The notes under the pieces are model-generated. The model had not been told where the DNA came from. It saw only the letters and a list, made by a program, of their open reading frames with translations, and did no database searches. DNA of 64,000 nt from Haloterrigena gelatinilytica (GTDB lineage Archaea; Halobacteriota; Halobacteria; Halobacteriales; Natrialbaceae), in NCBI RefSeq assembly GCF_013342145.1, contig NZ_JABUQZ010000001.1, positions 2,976,001-3,040,000 on the forward strand, read 5' to 3'. A program made the position numbers and the translations under genes. Of the stretch, positions 35,590 to 44,086 are shown piece by piece. Numbering within the stretch: position 1 is the first letter of the stretch; every line of letters begins with the position of its first letter.

Positions 35590-35901
35590 CTACCACGTCT
35601 CGATCCGTCCCTCGCGGACGTCCTCCGCACAGCCCTCGCAGTCGGGATGGCCCGCTTCGAAACACGCCGGCCGGTACTGGTCGTCGAGCATCGCCGCCCG
35701 CTGTTCGGCGTAGCGCCGGCAGACGATCTTCGCTCGCCCCGCCTCGTCCGAGGGAAGGCTGCGGGCGTTTTTCGCCACCTCGTAGGCCTCGCGGGCCTCC
35801 TCGAGTTGCTCGCCCGTCGAGCCCCGAACCTGTTCGTACTGCTCGCCAGCCTCCTGAAGCTTCGAGCGCAGGAACCGCTCGAGCCGACGACGATCCGCCA
35901 T
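35590..35901 (-). CDS. DUF7091-like cysteine-containing protein
   Basis: A 103-residue protein. ADRRRLERFLRSKLQEAGEQ opens a helical, charged N-terminal half. The C-terminus has Cys in KIVCRRYAEQRAAM and a cluster CFEAGHPDCEGCAEDVREG, a plausible zinc or Fe-S site. This matches small conserved haloarchaeal proteins I recall as DUF7091. It is divergent from the sulfite-oxidase-type gene. Confidence 0.7.
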   Translation of the reverse strand: MADRRRLERFLRSKLQEAGEQYEQVRGSTGEQLEEAREAYEVAKNARSLPSDEAGRAKIVCRRYAEQRAAMLDDQYRPACFEAGHPDCEGCAEDVREGRIETW

Positions 35902-36045
35902 TGGCACGTGATTCGGTCGCCGGCCACATAGTCCCGTCGCCGCCGTTCCGCGATTCGTCGGCGCGGGAACGGTCTCGGCCGACCGGCGACGAGCGACCGC
36001 TCGAGCCGGGCGAAGGATTTTGCCAGCTCGTGTTGTGTGGTGTCT

Positions 36046-37293
36046 ATGGCCACGGAGCAGCCTCGCGAGAGTCGTCGCGACGAGATCGACGCGATCCTCG
36101 AGCGGAAGGACGGCGGCGTCCGCGAAACCCGCGACGAGGCCGACAAGTACACCGTCGTCGGCGCGGCCGACAGGCGAACCTACGCGAACTGGCTGACGCC
36201 AGTCGAGGAACACTTCGTCTGCCACCGCAACGACATTCCCGACGCCGACGCGGACTCGTGGACCGTCTCCCTGACGGGAGGACTCGACGACGAGTACTCG
36301 CTGTCGGACCTGAACGACGAGTTCCCGACGGTCGCGGTGGCCCACACGATGGAGTGCGCCGGAAACGGCCGCGGACAGCACCGACCAGAGACGGGCAGCG
36401 TCCAGTGGGGATTCGAGGCCGCCGGGACGGCGGTCTGGACCGGGACGCCGCTCAGTTCGGTGTTGCGCGGCCGGCTGGACGACGCGGACGACGACGCGTG
36501 GCTCACGGCCGTCGGCGGCGACCCCTCGGACGGCGACGACGTCTTCGCGCGGTCGATCCCCCTCTCGAAGGCGCTCGAGGACTGCATCCTCGCCACGGAG
36601 ATGAACGGCCGGCCGCTCCCCCGCGAACACGGCTTTCCGGTTCGGCTGATCGTCCCCGGCTGGTACGGCGTCAACTGCGTCAAGTGGATCGAGGAACTCC
36701 GACTGATGGACGCGATGGTCGTCGACGGCTCACTGGACCGGCCCGGCGACCACGCCTACTGGCAGCAGGAGGCCTACCGAATGCACCCCGCCGGCGTCGA
36801 CCCCGAACCGAACGAGACCGTCGAAACGGTCGATACGTGGGCCCAACTCGAGGCGGGCGAGCCCGACCATCCCTACACGTTCGACCAGACCGTGATGTCG
36901 GTCATCGGTTCCCCGGACGGCGAATACGCGGTGAGCGCGCCGGAGGACGGGACGATCGAACTCACCGGCGTCGCCTGGGCCGGCGACGACGGCGTCGAGC
37001 GGGTCGAAGTCTCGACCGACGGCGGCGACGCGTGGGTCGACGCGGAGCTGTTCGGCCCCGACTACGCGGGTGCGTGGCGACTGTTCCGCTACGACTGGGA
37101 CGCGCGGCCGGGGACGCACGTCCTCTGTTCGCGGGCGACCGACGATCGGGGGCGCCGGCAGCCGATGCGGATCTCCGATCCCGACGCCTGGCGCGACGCG
37201 CTCGAGGCCGACGAGTTCCCCTGGAACGAGGGCGGGTACGCCGCGAACGCGGTTCTGCCGAACGCCGTCGAAACCGACGTCGAGTCGGCCTAA
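36046..37293 (+). CDS. Sulfite oxidase-family molybdopterin oxidoreductase
   Basis: A 415-residue protein. The molybdopterin domain carries the Mo-ligand cysteine Cys104 in HTMECAGNGRG, then FPVRLIVPGWYGVNCVKWIE and WQQEAYRM. A C-terminal dimerisation (Ig-like) domain (about 285-390) contains GVERVEVSTDGGDAWVDAEL. No twin-arginine signal is seen, so a cytoplasmic enzyme is suggested. Sulfite or another small oxyanion/sulfoxide is the likely substrate. ATG 36046 is chosen over a GTG nine bases upstream. Confidence 0.88.
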   Translation: MATEQPRESRRDEIDAILERKDGGVRETRDEADKYTVVGAADRRTYANWLTPVEEHFVCHRNDIPDADADSWTVSLTGGLDDEYSLSDLNDEFPTVAVAHTMECAGNGRGQHRPETGSVQWGFEAAGTAVWTGTPLSSVLRGRLDDADDDAWLTAVGGDPSDGDDVFARSIPLSKALEDCILATEMNGRPLPREHGFPVRLIVPGWYGVNCVKWIEELRLMDAMVVDGSLDRPGDHAYWQQEAYRMHPAGVDPEPNETVETVDTWAQLEAGEPDHPYTFDQTVMSVIGSPDGEYAVSAPEDGTIELTGVAWAGDDGVERVEVSTDGGDAWVDAELFGPDYAGAWRLFRYDWDARPGTHVLCSRATDDRGRRQPMRISDPDAWRDALEADEFPWNEGGYAANAVLPNAVETDVESA

Positions 37294-37342
37294 CGGCCTC
37301 GAGCTCGAAGCGGGGACGTTCACTTTCACCCCGGTGCCGGTA

Positions 37343-37350
37343 CTTTAAAT
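37343..37350 (+). promoter_or_regulatory. TATA box of the rpa3 operon
   Basis: CTTTAAAT lies 23-30 nt before the ATG of a 10-codon mini-ORF at 37373. The expected transcription start therefore falls at or very near that ATG. Confidence 0.55.
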
Positions 37351-37372
37351 ACTATCGGGCGCGAAACGAGAT

Positions 37373-37405
37373 ATGCCTCCCAGTGAAACGAAAGAGGAGG
37401 CGTGA
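37373..37405 (+). CDS. Ten-codon mini-ORF (possible leader peptide) before rpa3
   Basis: ATG 37373 to TGA 37405 encodes MPPSETKEEA. Its last codons overlap the Shine-Dalgarno sequence GAGGAGG (37394-37400) of rpa3. Because the TATA box places the transcript start at about this ATG, the mini-ORF could be translated leaderless while rpa3 needs the internal ribosome site; such an arrangement could couple or repress rpa3 translation. Coding status is inference. Confidence 0.4.
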   Translation: MPPSETKEEA

Positions 37406-37409
37406 CACA

Positions 37410-38339
37410 ATGAGCGACGTACGACAGCACGCGGACGACATACACGACCAGTTTTCGGATCACATCGACGTGAGCGTCGACGACGTCGAGGAGCGACTGA
37501 CGACGCTCGTCGACGAGTACAAGGTTCCCATCGACGAGGCGCGCCGGAGCGTCACCAACCACTACCTCGAAGAGGCCGGCCTCGAGCGAGAGGACATCTC
37601 GCGGGGCGGCAGCGAGGAAGTGAACGTCGAGGACGTCGACGAGCCCGAACAGTGGATCGACCTCACCGCGAAGGTCATCGAACTCTGGGATCCCCGGAGC
37701 GACTCCGTCGCGCAGGTCGGCCTGCTGGGCGACCCGACGGGCACGATCAAGTTCACCAAGTGGGCCAAGTCCGATCTGCCGGCCCTCGAGGAGGGCGCGG
37801 TCTACGACCTTCGCAACGTCGTCACCGACGAGTACCAGGGCCGGTACTCGGTCAAACTCAACTCGACGACGGTGATCGAGGAACTCGACGAGGACCTCGA
37901 GGTCGGTGACGACACCAGCGAGATCGAGGGCGCCCTCGTGGACATGCAAAGCGGCAGCGGCCTCATCAAGCGCTGCCCGAAAGAGGACTGCACGCGCGTC
38001 CTGCAGAACGGCCGCTGTAACGAACACGGCGAGGTCGAAGGCGAGTTCGACCTCCGCATCAAGGCGGTCGTCGACGACGGGATCGACGCCCACGAGGTCA
38101 TCTTCGACAAGGAGGCCACCGAGGACCTGACGGGCCTGAGTCTCGAGGAGGCCAAGGACATGGCGATGGACGCCCTGGACACGACCATCGTCGCCGACGA
38201 GATCGCTGCGGACATCGTCGGCACCTACTACCGCATCGAGGGACCGACCTTCGGCCGCTACGTGCTGGCCGACGACGTCGAGGAACTCGACGGGCCCGCC
38301 GACGCCGAACAGCTGCTGATCAGAGCGAGGTCGATGTGA
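37410..38339 (+). CDS. rpa3: Replication protein A, Rpa3 type
   Basis: A 309-residue single-stranded DNA-binding protein. An N-terminal helical part (residues 1-70) precedes an OB fold at about 80-175 (WIDLTAKVIELWDPRS, GTIKFTKWAKSDLPALEEG). A zinc finger begins at about residue 189 (CPKEDC, then CNEHG), followed by a C-terminal domain. Length, one OB fold and zinc finger fit haloarchaeal Rpa3 rather than the longer three-OB Rpa1. It shares an operon with its associated protein, 1 bp apart. GAGGAGG sits 9 nt before ATG 37410. Confidence 0.9.
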   Translation: MSDVRQHADDIHDQFSDHIDVSVDDVEERLTTLVDEYKVPIDEARRSVTNHYLEEAGLEREDISRGGSEEVNVEDVDEPEQWIDLTAKVIELWDPRSDSVAQVGLLGDPTGTIKFTKWAKSDLPALEEGAVYDLRNVVTDEYQGRYSVKLNSTTVIEELDEDLEVGDDTSEIEGALVDMQSGSGLIKRCPKEDCTRVLQNGRCNEHGEVEGEFDLRIKAVVDDGIDAHEVIFDKEATEDLTGLSLEEAKDMAMDALDTTIVADEIAADIVGTYYRIEGPTFGRYVLADDVEELDGPADAEQLLIRARSM

Positions 38340-38340
38340 T

Positions 38341-38982
38341 ATGAGCCAGTCAGAACTCACCCGCGAAGTCGCCCGCCGCGTCTTCGCATCGGAATTCAAC
38401 GATTCGACGTACACCTTCAAAGAGAGCGACGACGAGCGCGCGCCCAACTACGCGCTGCTCCCGACCGGCGACCGCGCCAACCGCGTGTTCATCGTCGGCA
38501 CCCTCACGGAAACGGAGGACGTCGGCGAGGACAGCGAGTACTGGCGCGGCCGGGTCGTCGACCCGACCGGGACGTTCTTCGTCTACGCCGGCCAGTACCA
38601 GCCCGAGGCCGCCTCGGTGCTCCGGGACACGGAGCCGCCGGCCTACGTCTCCATCGTCGGCAAACCCCGAACCTACGAGACCGACGACGGCAGCGTCAAC
38701 GTCTCCGTTCGCCCCGAATCCATCGCGGTCGTCGACGACGACACCCGCGACCGTTGGGTCGTCGAAACCGCCGAACGCACCCTCGACCGCATCGAGGCCT
38801 TCGAGGAGTGGGAAGCAGAACAGGAGGCCCCCGAGAGCGGCTCGACGGCGCCGACCAACGAGTACGCCCAGATGGCCCGCGAGCGCTACGACTCGCCGGT
38901 CGTCAACTACCGCAACGACGTGATTCAGGCGCTCGAGCAACTCGAGGACGTCGAGCCCGACGACGCCGAAGCGACGGCCTGA
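38341..38982 (+). CDS. rpap3: RPA-associated protein, Rpap3 (COG3390)
   Basis: A 213-residue protein starting MSQSELTREVARRVFASEFN. An OB-fold-like core (NRVFIVGTLTETEDVGED, WRGRVVDPTGTFFVYAGQYQ, AYVSIVGKPRTYETDDGSV) matches the COG3390 RPA-associated family, found in the same operon as rpa genes in Haloferax and other haloarchaea. It begins 1 bp after the rpa3 stop. It forms part of an RPA complex in DNA repair and replication in relatives. Confidence 0.9.
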   Translation: MSQSELTREVARRVFASEFNDSTYTFKESDDERAPNYALLPTGDRANRVFIVGTLTETEDVGEDSEYWRGRVVDPTGTFFVYAGQYQPEAASVLRDTEPPAYVSIVGKPRTYETDDGSVNVSVRPESIAVVDDDTRDRWVVETAERTLDRIEAFEEWEAEQEAPESGSTAPTNEYAQMARERYDSPVVNYRNDVIQALEQLEDVEPDDAEATA

Positions 38983-39055
38983 GTTCGCCGTCACCGGTTC
39001 GTTCTTTTTCGCGCCGCTCAATCCAGAGAGCGACGCATTCGCGCCCGATCTCCGA

Positions 39056-39739
39056 TCACGCCTCGAGAGCGGTCTCGAGTAGCGCGCCGATCGCCGCGAA
39101 CTCGTCGTCGGTGACCTCGTGGCCGGTCTCGGGGTAGCGCCGCTCGTCGACCGCGGCGTCGGCTCGCTCGAAGATTTGCGCCGTCGCGGCGACGCGCGAC
39201 GGATCGATGTACGGATCTTCGGCACCGTAGCCGAGCAGGACCGGCGTCGCCGCCAGCGAGCCGTCGATATCGGTCGCCTCGAGTTCGGTGGCCGATCCCG
39301 GCAGGGTCGCGGAGAGAACGGCGAGCCCGCCGTAGCGGTCCGGATTCCGGCGGACGTACTCCGCGACGACGCAGGCGCCCTGCGAGAAGCCCGCGAGGAC
39401 CGTTTGTTCCGGTGGAATCCCGATCTCCGCCGCGGCCTCGCAGGCGGCGGCCACGCAGTCGACGCTCGAGGAGAGCCACGGCTCGTTCTCGGTTCGCGGC
39501 GCGGCGGCCGAACGGGGGTACCAGCGGCTCCGCTCGGCCTGCGGGGCGAGGACGGCGAGGCCGTGTCGATAAACGGGTTCGAAGAGGTTGACGACGCCCT
39601 GGGCCGTCGCGCCGCGACCGTGGCAGACGACGAGCGCGGCGTCGGCGGCCAGCGCGGGCGCGCCGGCCGCGAGCAAGGGTTGGCCGGCGTGGGGTCCCGA
39701 CACCGCGTCCATCGTCCGACCCGAGTCCCGTCCCGTCAT
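39056..39739 (-). CDS. Carboxylesterase/phospholipase-type hydrolase (MhqD-like)
   Basis: A 227-residue alpha/beta hydrolase. ALVVCHGRGATAQGVVNLFE gives the oxyanion region, VLAGFSQGACVV the nucleophile elbow Ser, VLLGYGAEDPYIDPSR the acid and YPETGHEVTDDEF the catalytic His. Its start ATGA overlaps the stop of the upstream dioxygenase, so translation is coupled. The pairing resembles MhqO/MhqD of Bacillus, which detoxify quinones. Confidence 0.85.
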   Translation of the reverse strand: MTGRDSGRTMDAVSGPHAGQPLLAAGAPALAADAALVVCHGRGATAQGVVNLFEPVYRHGLAVLAPQAERSRWYPRSAAAPRTENEPWLSSSVDCVAAACEAAAEIGIPPEQTVLAGFSQGACVVAEYVRRNPDRYGGLAVLSATLPGSATELEATDIDGSLAATPVLLGYGAEDPYIDPSRVAATAQIFERADAAVDERRYPETGHEVTDDEFAAIGALLETALEA

Positions 39740-40737
39740 CGATCGCTATCGGTGTCGACGGTGTCAGCGGTGTCGTCGGCGCGCGCAGTCGCCTCCGGAA
39801 CCGTCAGCTCCGGCAACTGGCTCTCGATCAGGTCCCGATCCCGCTCGAACCAGTCGGGCAGGTGCAGCGACTCGCCGGGCCCGCCTTCGGGGCCGCTCGC
39901 GGCGACGCCGTCGCTCTCGGTCGCCAGTTCGAAGAGGACGCCGCCCGGCTCGCGGACGTACAGCGAGTGGAAGAAGTGGCGGTCCTTGACCCGCGAGACG
40001 TCGTGGCCGCGGTCGTCGAAGAGTTCCCGCCACTCGTGGAGTTCGCCCTCGCTCCCGACGCGGACCGCGACGTGGTGGAGGGTTCCGGGGCCCTCGCGGC
40101 CGAACTCGGCGTCCCGGTCGAGCACGTCGACGACCGTCGCTCGATCGCCGGCGGCGCGATACCGGGCTCGGTCGTCCAGTTCGGTCTCGTACTCGAAGCC
40201 CAGCGTCTCGAGCGTGCCCGCGGTCGCGTAGGGATTGACCGACAGCGTCGAGACGCCGTGGAGCGCGCGGACCGCGGCGTCGTCGGGAACCGGGCCGTCG
40301 GTCCACGGTTCGACGCCGCTCGGGTCCGGCGCGTCGGGCGGGCCGGCGACGAGTTCCAGTCGCGTCCCGTCGGGATCCTCGAATCGCAGGACGCGCTCCT
40401 CGAAGCGCTCGAGCGGGCCCTCGACCGCGACGTCGTGATCGACGAGTCGGTCCCGCCAGTACTCGAGGGAGTCCGCGGGAACGACGAACGCGACCGACGC
40501 GACCTGCGGTTTGCCGACCCGGCCCGGATCGGCGTGGGGGTCCGGGAAGTGGGTCAGAACCGTCCCCGGCGTGCCGACCGCGTCGCCGAAGTAGAGGTGG
40601 TGCTGGAGGATGTCCTCGAAGTTCACCGTCTGGGTCGCGAGGCGGAGACCGAGGACGCCCGCGTAGAAATCGACGGCCGTCTGGGCGTCGCCGACCAGCC
40701 CCGTGACGTGGTGGAGTCCCGGCGTGTCGGGAGGCAT
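39736..40737 (-). CDS. Ring-cleaving dioxygenase, glyoxalase fold (MhqO-like)
   Basis: A 333-residue protein of two VOC modules: PGLHHVTGLVGDAQTAVDFY at the N-terminus and TLHHVAVRVGSEGELHEWRE in the second half. Metal-ligand histidines are seen in HHVTG and HHVAV, and the Glu in GGVLFELATESDG. It is likely an Fe(II)/Mn(II)-dependent hydroquinone-type dioxygenase, as in the LinE/MhqO group. It is the first gene of a two-gene operon with a coupled hydrolase. Confidence 0.87.
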   Translation of the reverse strand: MPPDTPGLHHVTGLVGDAQTAVDFYAGVLGLRLATQTVNFEDILQHHLYFGDAVGTPGTVLTHFPDPHADPGRVGKPQVASVAFVVPADSLEYWRDRLVDHDVAVEGPLERFEERVLRFEDPDGTRLELVAGPPDAPDPSGVEPWTDGPVPDDAAVRALHGVSTLSVNPYATAGTLETLGFEYETELDDRARYRAAGDRATVVDVLDRDAEFGREGPGTLHHVAVRVGSEGELHEWRELFDDRGHDVSRVKDRHFFHSLYVREPGGVLFELATESDGVAASGPEGGPGESLHLPDWFERDRDLIESQLPELTVPEATARADDTADTVDTDSDR

Positions 40738-40847
40738 GGTCGACGTTGGGCCTCGAGCGGAATAGCACGTCCGGTCCCGGAACCGCGAGCGGGGGTCCCG
40801 TCTGACGAATCGTTAAGTGTCATGCCCGACGAATAGACGACAAACAG

Positions 40848-41252
40848 ATGGGCAACAAGAACAAGACGATCTCGTTTCGAGTAAACGAGGACGCGTTCGA
40901 GGCGCTCCAGGATATCGCCGAAGAGCGCGACATCTCGTTGTCCGCCGTCTTCCGGGACTACGTCGACCGGCTGGTCGAACACGACGGGCAGGTCGAGGTC
41001 GTCCCCGAGGACGACCTCGAGGCGATGGGGAGCGACGACGGCGAGCAGACGTTCCCGCCGACCGTCGAGGTTCCCAAGAGCTTCATCCGCGAACACGAAC
41101 GCCTCGAACTCGAGGCCGAACACCTCCGAGAGCAACTCGACGAGTACAAGGGCTACGTCAACGAGTTGCAGGACCGACTCGAGGACGAGGAGGACGAGAT
41201 CTTGCTGCTCGACGATTTAGACGAGGAAGACGAATCGTACCAGTTGCGATAG
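40848..41252 (+). CDS. Ribbon-helix-helix DNA-binding protein with coiled coil
   Basis: A 134-residue protein. Residues 5-45 are an RHH/CopG-like unit (NKTISFRVNEDAFEALQDIA, ISLSAVFRDYVDRLVEH). Residues 75-115 are a heptad-rich coiled coil (SFIREHERLELEAEHLREQL) and the end is acidic. It is likely a dimeric DNA-binding or architectural protein of haloarchaea, autoregulated by analogy with RHH proteins (inference). TATA-like CGTTAAGTG (about 40811) precedes it. Confidence 0.75.
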   Translation: MGNKNKTISFRVNEDAFEALQDIAEERDISLSAVFRDYVDRLVEHDGQVEVVPEDDLEAMGSDDGEQTFPPTVEVPKSFIREHERLELEAEHLREQLDEYKGYVNELQDRLEDEEDEILLLDDLDEEDESYQLR

Positions 41253-41290
41253 TCGGCGCTCGGAGCAGACTGAACTGATTTCTGCGGTGG

Positions 41291-41332
41291 CGCGCGCCAG
41301 GGAGGGGCGAAGCGCGCGCCGGGGAGGGGCGA
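41291..41332. repeat. Two tandem copies of a 20-bp GC-rich repeat
   Basis: CGCGCGCCAGGGAGGGGCGA at 41291 is repeated at 41313 with one change. It lies in the otherwise empty 255-bp space between the RHH gene and the next gene's stop. No hairpin or gene is associated. Confidence 0.5.
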
Positions 41333-41507
41333 ACGAAATGTGAGCCCCACCCCGATGTCGTGTGAGGGATGAGTGAGCGAGCAGCGCGAGCGAACGAGTC
41401 GGCTGGGGAGGGTGTGGCGTTCCCCGTTGCCAAGATGAGCAGAACGTTGCTCTAGTAAACGACCTTCGCGACAACAGAGCGTACAGCGCTGAGAACGATC
41501 GACCGTA

Positions 41508-41963
41508 CTACCGGGCGAGATTCTGCTTCGCCTGCCGAATCTCGTCGTGTTTCTCGCTCTCGCCGTCGACCCGCGCCAGCCCCTCGGCCGCCTCGAGCGT
41601 GCGGACGCCGTTGTCCAGAAACGAGAGGACGTCGCCGGGGTAGGCGTAGACCATGTAGTCGTCGGTCATCACGTCGACGATCGCGTCCGGGCCCAGCCCC
41701 TGTGCGCGCAACTCGAGGAGGTACCGGATGAACTTCCGTTCCGGGCAGCCGCAGTAGGGGTTGTTGTCGCAGCTACAGTCCAGGAAGTCCTCTGTGAAAT
41801 CGAGGACGCGATCCCGGGTCGCGTCGTCTAACTTCTCGAGGCCCTGGCCCTGAAAGAGCATGTCCAGCGTCGCCCCCTTGAACGCGCCCTTCGGGATGTT
41901 CGTCTCGAGCTGGGAGCTGAGCTGCCGGTGGTTTTTGACGTAGATTTTGTCGGTGATGGCCAC
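41508..41963 (-). CDS. DUF5814-like protein with Cys cluster
   Basis: A 151-residue protein. AITDKIYVKNHRQLSSQLET opens it, and a cysteine cluster DCSCDNNPYCGCPERKFIRY (about 83-102) offers four Cys for zinc or an Fe-S cluster. It continues with LGPDAIVDVMTDDYMVYAYP. The sequence matches, by recollection, the haloarchaeal DUF5814 family, whose role is unknown; some relatives are found in helicase-like proteins. Confidence 0.7.
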   Translation of the reverse strand: MAITDKIYVKNHRQLSSQLETNIPKGAFKGATLDMLFQGQGLEKLDDATRDRVLDFTEDFLDCSCDNNPYCGCPERKFIRYLLELRAQGLGPDAIVDVMTDDYMVYAYPGDVLSFLDNGVRTLEAAEGLARVDGESEKHDEIRQAKQNLAR

Positions 41964-42119
41964 GCGTTGGCGGCCCTAGCGGCGCTGGGCCGAAAAACGT
42001 CCCGGTCCGCGTCGCCCGCCGACGAGTGTCCCGGAATCACGCGGTACTGTCTCGCACAGTGGCGTACTCGAGTCGTAACGTATTTCAGTTGGACCGGCCG
42101 TAACTGATTGTGTAAGCGT

Positions 42120-42192
42120 GTCCGGGTTGGGGTAGTGGTTATCCTTCAGCCTTGTGGAGGCTGAGACGCGGGTTCGATTCTCGCACCCGGAC
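42120..42192 (+). tRNA. tRNA-His (anticodon GTG)
   Basis: A 73-nt gene including the encoded extra G-1 (42120) opposite C73. Acceptor TCCGGGT/ACCCGGA, anticodon arm CAGCC-TTGTGGA-GGCTG (anticodon GTG), T loop TTCGATT. A T run (CTTTTT) follows directly and may end the transcript. Confidence 0.92.
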
Positions 42193-42233
42193 TTTTTCAC
42201 GACGACCATCGGGAGGAGTGGAAAAGCCGGACG

Positions 42234-42300
42234 GCGAGATCGAACCACGCGAGACGAACGAAGTGAGTCTCGCAGTCGGGTTCGATTCTCGCACTCGGAC
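42234..42300 (+). repeat. tRNA-His tail hairpin (copy of tRNA 3' end plus inverted arm)
   Basis: Arm 1 at 42234-42255 is complementary to arm 2 at 42267-42292. The loop is GAACGAAGTGA (42256-42266), the same 11-mer as at tRNA-Gly, and GCGAGAC/GTCTCGC closes it. The region 42277-42300 repeats 42169-42192, the tRNA-His 3' end, with one mismatch. The similarity continues about 14 bp into the T run and CGACGA flank. Confidence 0.78.
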
Positions 42301-42444
42301 CTTTTCGCGACGAATAAATCCGCCAGCGGCGCAAATCCGACCGAGAATCAAATCGCGAGATCTGACACATCTCCACTGCAGGTGCGAAGAGTAGGAGAGA
42401 ACGTCGCCACAGGTTGAATACCCCCGCCGCCGTCCGTTCGAACG

Positions 42445-42612
42445 ATGACGGCCACCGACGGTCCGTTCGAGTGCGACACCTGTGACGCCGACGTTCGATT
42501 CGAGGCGGCCCGCCGGACGAAAACGATGGGCGGACTCGATCCGACGACGTGGCAGACCCTCTGTTGTCCCCACTGCGGCTCGCGACTGAAGACGGTCTAC
42601 GTCGGCGACTGA
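42445..42612 (+). CDS. Small two-CxxC zinc-finger protein, 55 residues
   Basis: ATG 42445 encodes a 55-residue protein with CDTC near the N-terminus and CCPHCGSRLKTVYVG near the end; the spacing between the CxxC pairs (about 30 residues) suits a zinc ribbon. It is acidic in the first third. Haloarchaeal microproteins of this kind are common and mostly uncharacterised. It is monocistronic. Confidence 0.7.
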   Translation: MTATDGPFECDTCDADVRFEAARRTKTMGGLDPTTWQTLCCPHCGSRLKTVYVGD

Positions 42613-42746
42613 TCGGCCGCTCGAGTCAGGGATTCCAGACCTGAGCGTCCGAGGACGATGCGGAAATCCGAGCACCGCCTCGAGTGACCCGTTCGGCGGC
42701 GTGTTCATGCGTCCGCGTTTAGGACGGCGGTCGCGTACGAACCCGC

Positions 42747-44027
42747 ATGGCCGATGCCGGACTCGGACGGACCGTCGACGAGCCCGCGCGGAACGCGGCG
42801 CTGGCCTGGATCGTCACGCTCGCGCTCGTCGCCTTCGCGATCGACCACGGCCTCGCCGAGTCGTACCGCTGGTTCGCCTTCACCGGCTTCGCGGTCGCGA
42901 TCGTGGTGCTGCCCGTCGCCGCGTTCCGCGATCCGCTCGCGATGCCGCCGTGGGAGCTGCTGGCGCTGGTCGCCGTTCCCGTCGTCGACGCGACGCTGTT
43001 CGGTCAATCTCCGCTGACGACGGTCGCGACCTACGTCGCCGTCGCCGCGGTCGCGCTCGTCGCGACCGTGGAGATCGATCGGTTCACGGCCGTGCGAATG
43101 AACCACACGTTCGCGATCGTCCTGGTCGTGCTCACGACGCTGGCGGTCGCCGGAACGTGGAACGTCGCCCAGTGGCTGGCCGACGTGACCCTCGGCACCG
43201 ACTACGTCCTCGACGGTCGCTCGCAGGACGCCGCCAACCGCGCGCTGATGATCGACTTCGCGTACGCGGCCCTGGCCGGACTCCTCGCGAGCGTCGTCTT
43301 CGGGCGCTATTTTTCGTACGCGCCGAACGACACCGATCGGACGCGAGCGTACGCTCCGGACGACGACGCGCCGGACGAAGAACCCGATCCGGTCCCGAGT
43401 CTGATTCGCGATCGGTTGGACGTCCCCGACCGAACCGTCACGATTCTCTCGCGAACGATGCAGGTCGCCCTCGCCGTCCTCCTGCTGTACGGGTTCGTCA
43501 CGCGGGACCTGACGACGGTCTCCAACAGCGCCATCGCGCTCGGGATCACGTTCCTCCCCGCGGCCTTCGAACGGGACCGGCGACTGCCCCTCGAGCCGGG
43601 ACTGGTCTTCTGGCTCACGGCGGCGGTGTTCCTCCACGCGCTCGGCTCCGCGGGCCTCTATAGCTTCATCGGCCCGTGGGACAGCCTGACCCACACCGTC
43701 TCGGCGTCGATCGTCGCCGCGGCCGGCTACGCCGTCGTCCGGGCGATCGACCTCCACACCGACGAGATCTACTTCCCGCCGCGGATGCTGATCGCCTTCA
43801 TTCTCGTGTTCGTGCTGGCCTTCGGCGTTCTCTGGGAACTCATGGAGTTCGCGCTCGACTGGAGCGCACAGCGACTCGGCCTCAGCGCGGTCGTCGCCCA
43901 GCACGGCCTCGACGACACGATCGTCGATCTCTTCTACGACGTCGTCGGCGCCGGCGTCGCCGCGATCTGGGGCTCGTTCTACCTCACCGAACTTTCGAAT
44001 CGCATCGCTAGCCAACTCGAGAGTTGA
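42747..44027 (+). CDS. DUF2238-like polytopic membrane protein
   Basis: A 426-residue protein with about 10-11 hydrophobic segments. The C-terminal half carries the DUF2238/YjdF-type motifs GPWDSLTHTVSASIVAAAGY, then FGVLWELMEFALDWSAQRLG, and DDTIVDLFYDVVGAGVAAIW. Acidic linker residues (about 190-220) separate the two halves. Role unknown; some relatives are thought to be membrane enzymes or transport-related. Confidence 0.8.
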   Translation: MADAGLGRTVDEPARNAALAWIVTLALVAFAIDHGLAESYRWFAFTGFAVAIVVLPVAAFRDPLAMPPWELLALVAVPVVDATLFGQSPLTTVATYVAVAAVALVATVEIDRFTAVRMNHTFAIVLVVLTTLAVAGTWNVAQWLADVTLGTDYVLDGRSQDAANRALMIDFAYAALAGLLASVVFGRYFSYAPNDTDRTRAYAPDDDAPDEEPDPVPSLIRDRLDVPDRTVTILSRTMQVALAVLLLYGFVTRDLTTVSNSAIALGITFLPAAFERDRRLPLEPGLVFWLTAAVFLHALGSAGLYSFIGPWDSLTHTVSASIVAAAGYAVVRAIDLHTDEIYFPPRMLIAFILVFVLAFGVLWELMEFALDWSAQRLGLSAVVAQHGLDDTIVDLFYDVVGAGVAAIWGSFYLTELSNRIASQLES

Positions 44028-44086
44028 ACCAATCGGCTACTGAGCCACCGCTCGAGAGACCCCCGATGCTCGACGGCGTTCCGAGG

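Noticed and set aside
42277-42300. Copy of the tRNA-His 3' end as an att site of an element
   Set aside because: Only 84 bp separate it from the tRNA and no element lies between; the inverted arm explains it better.
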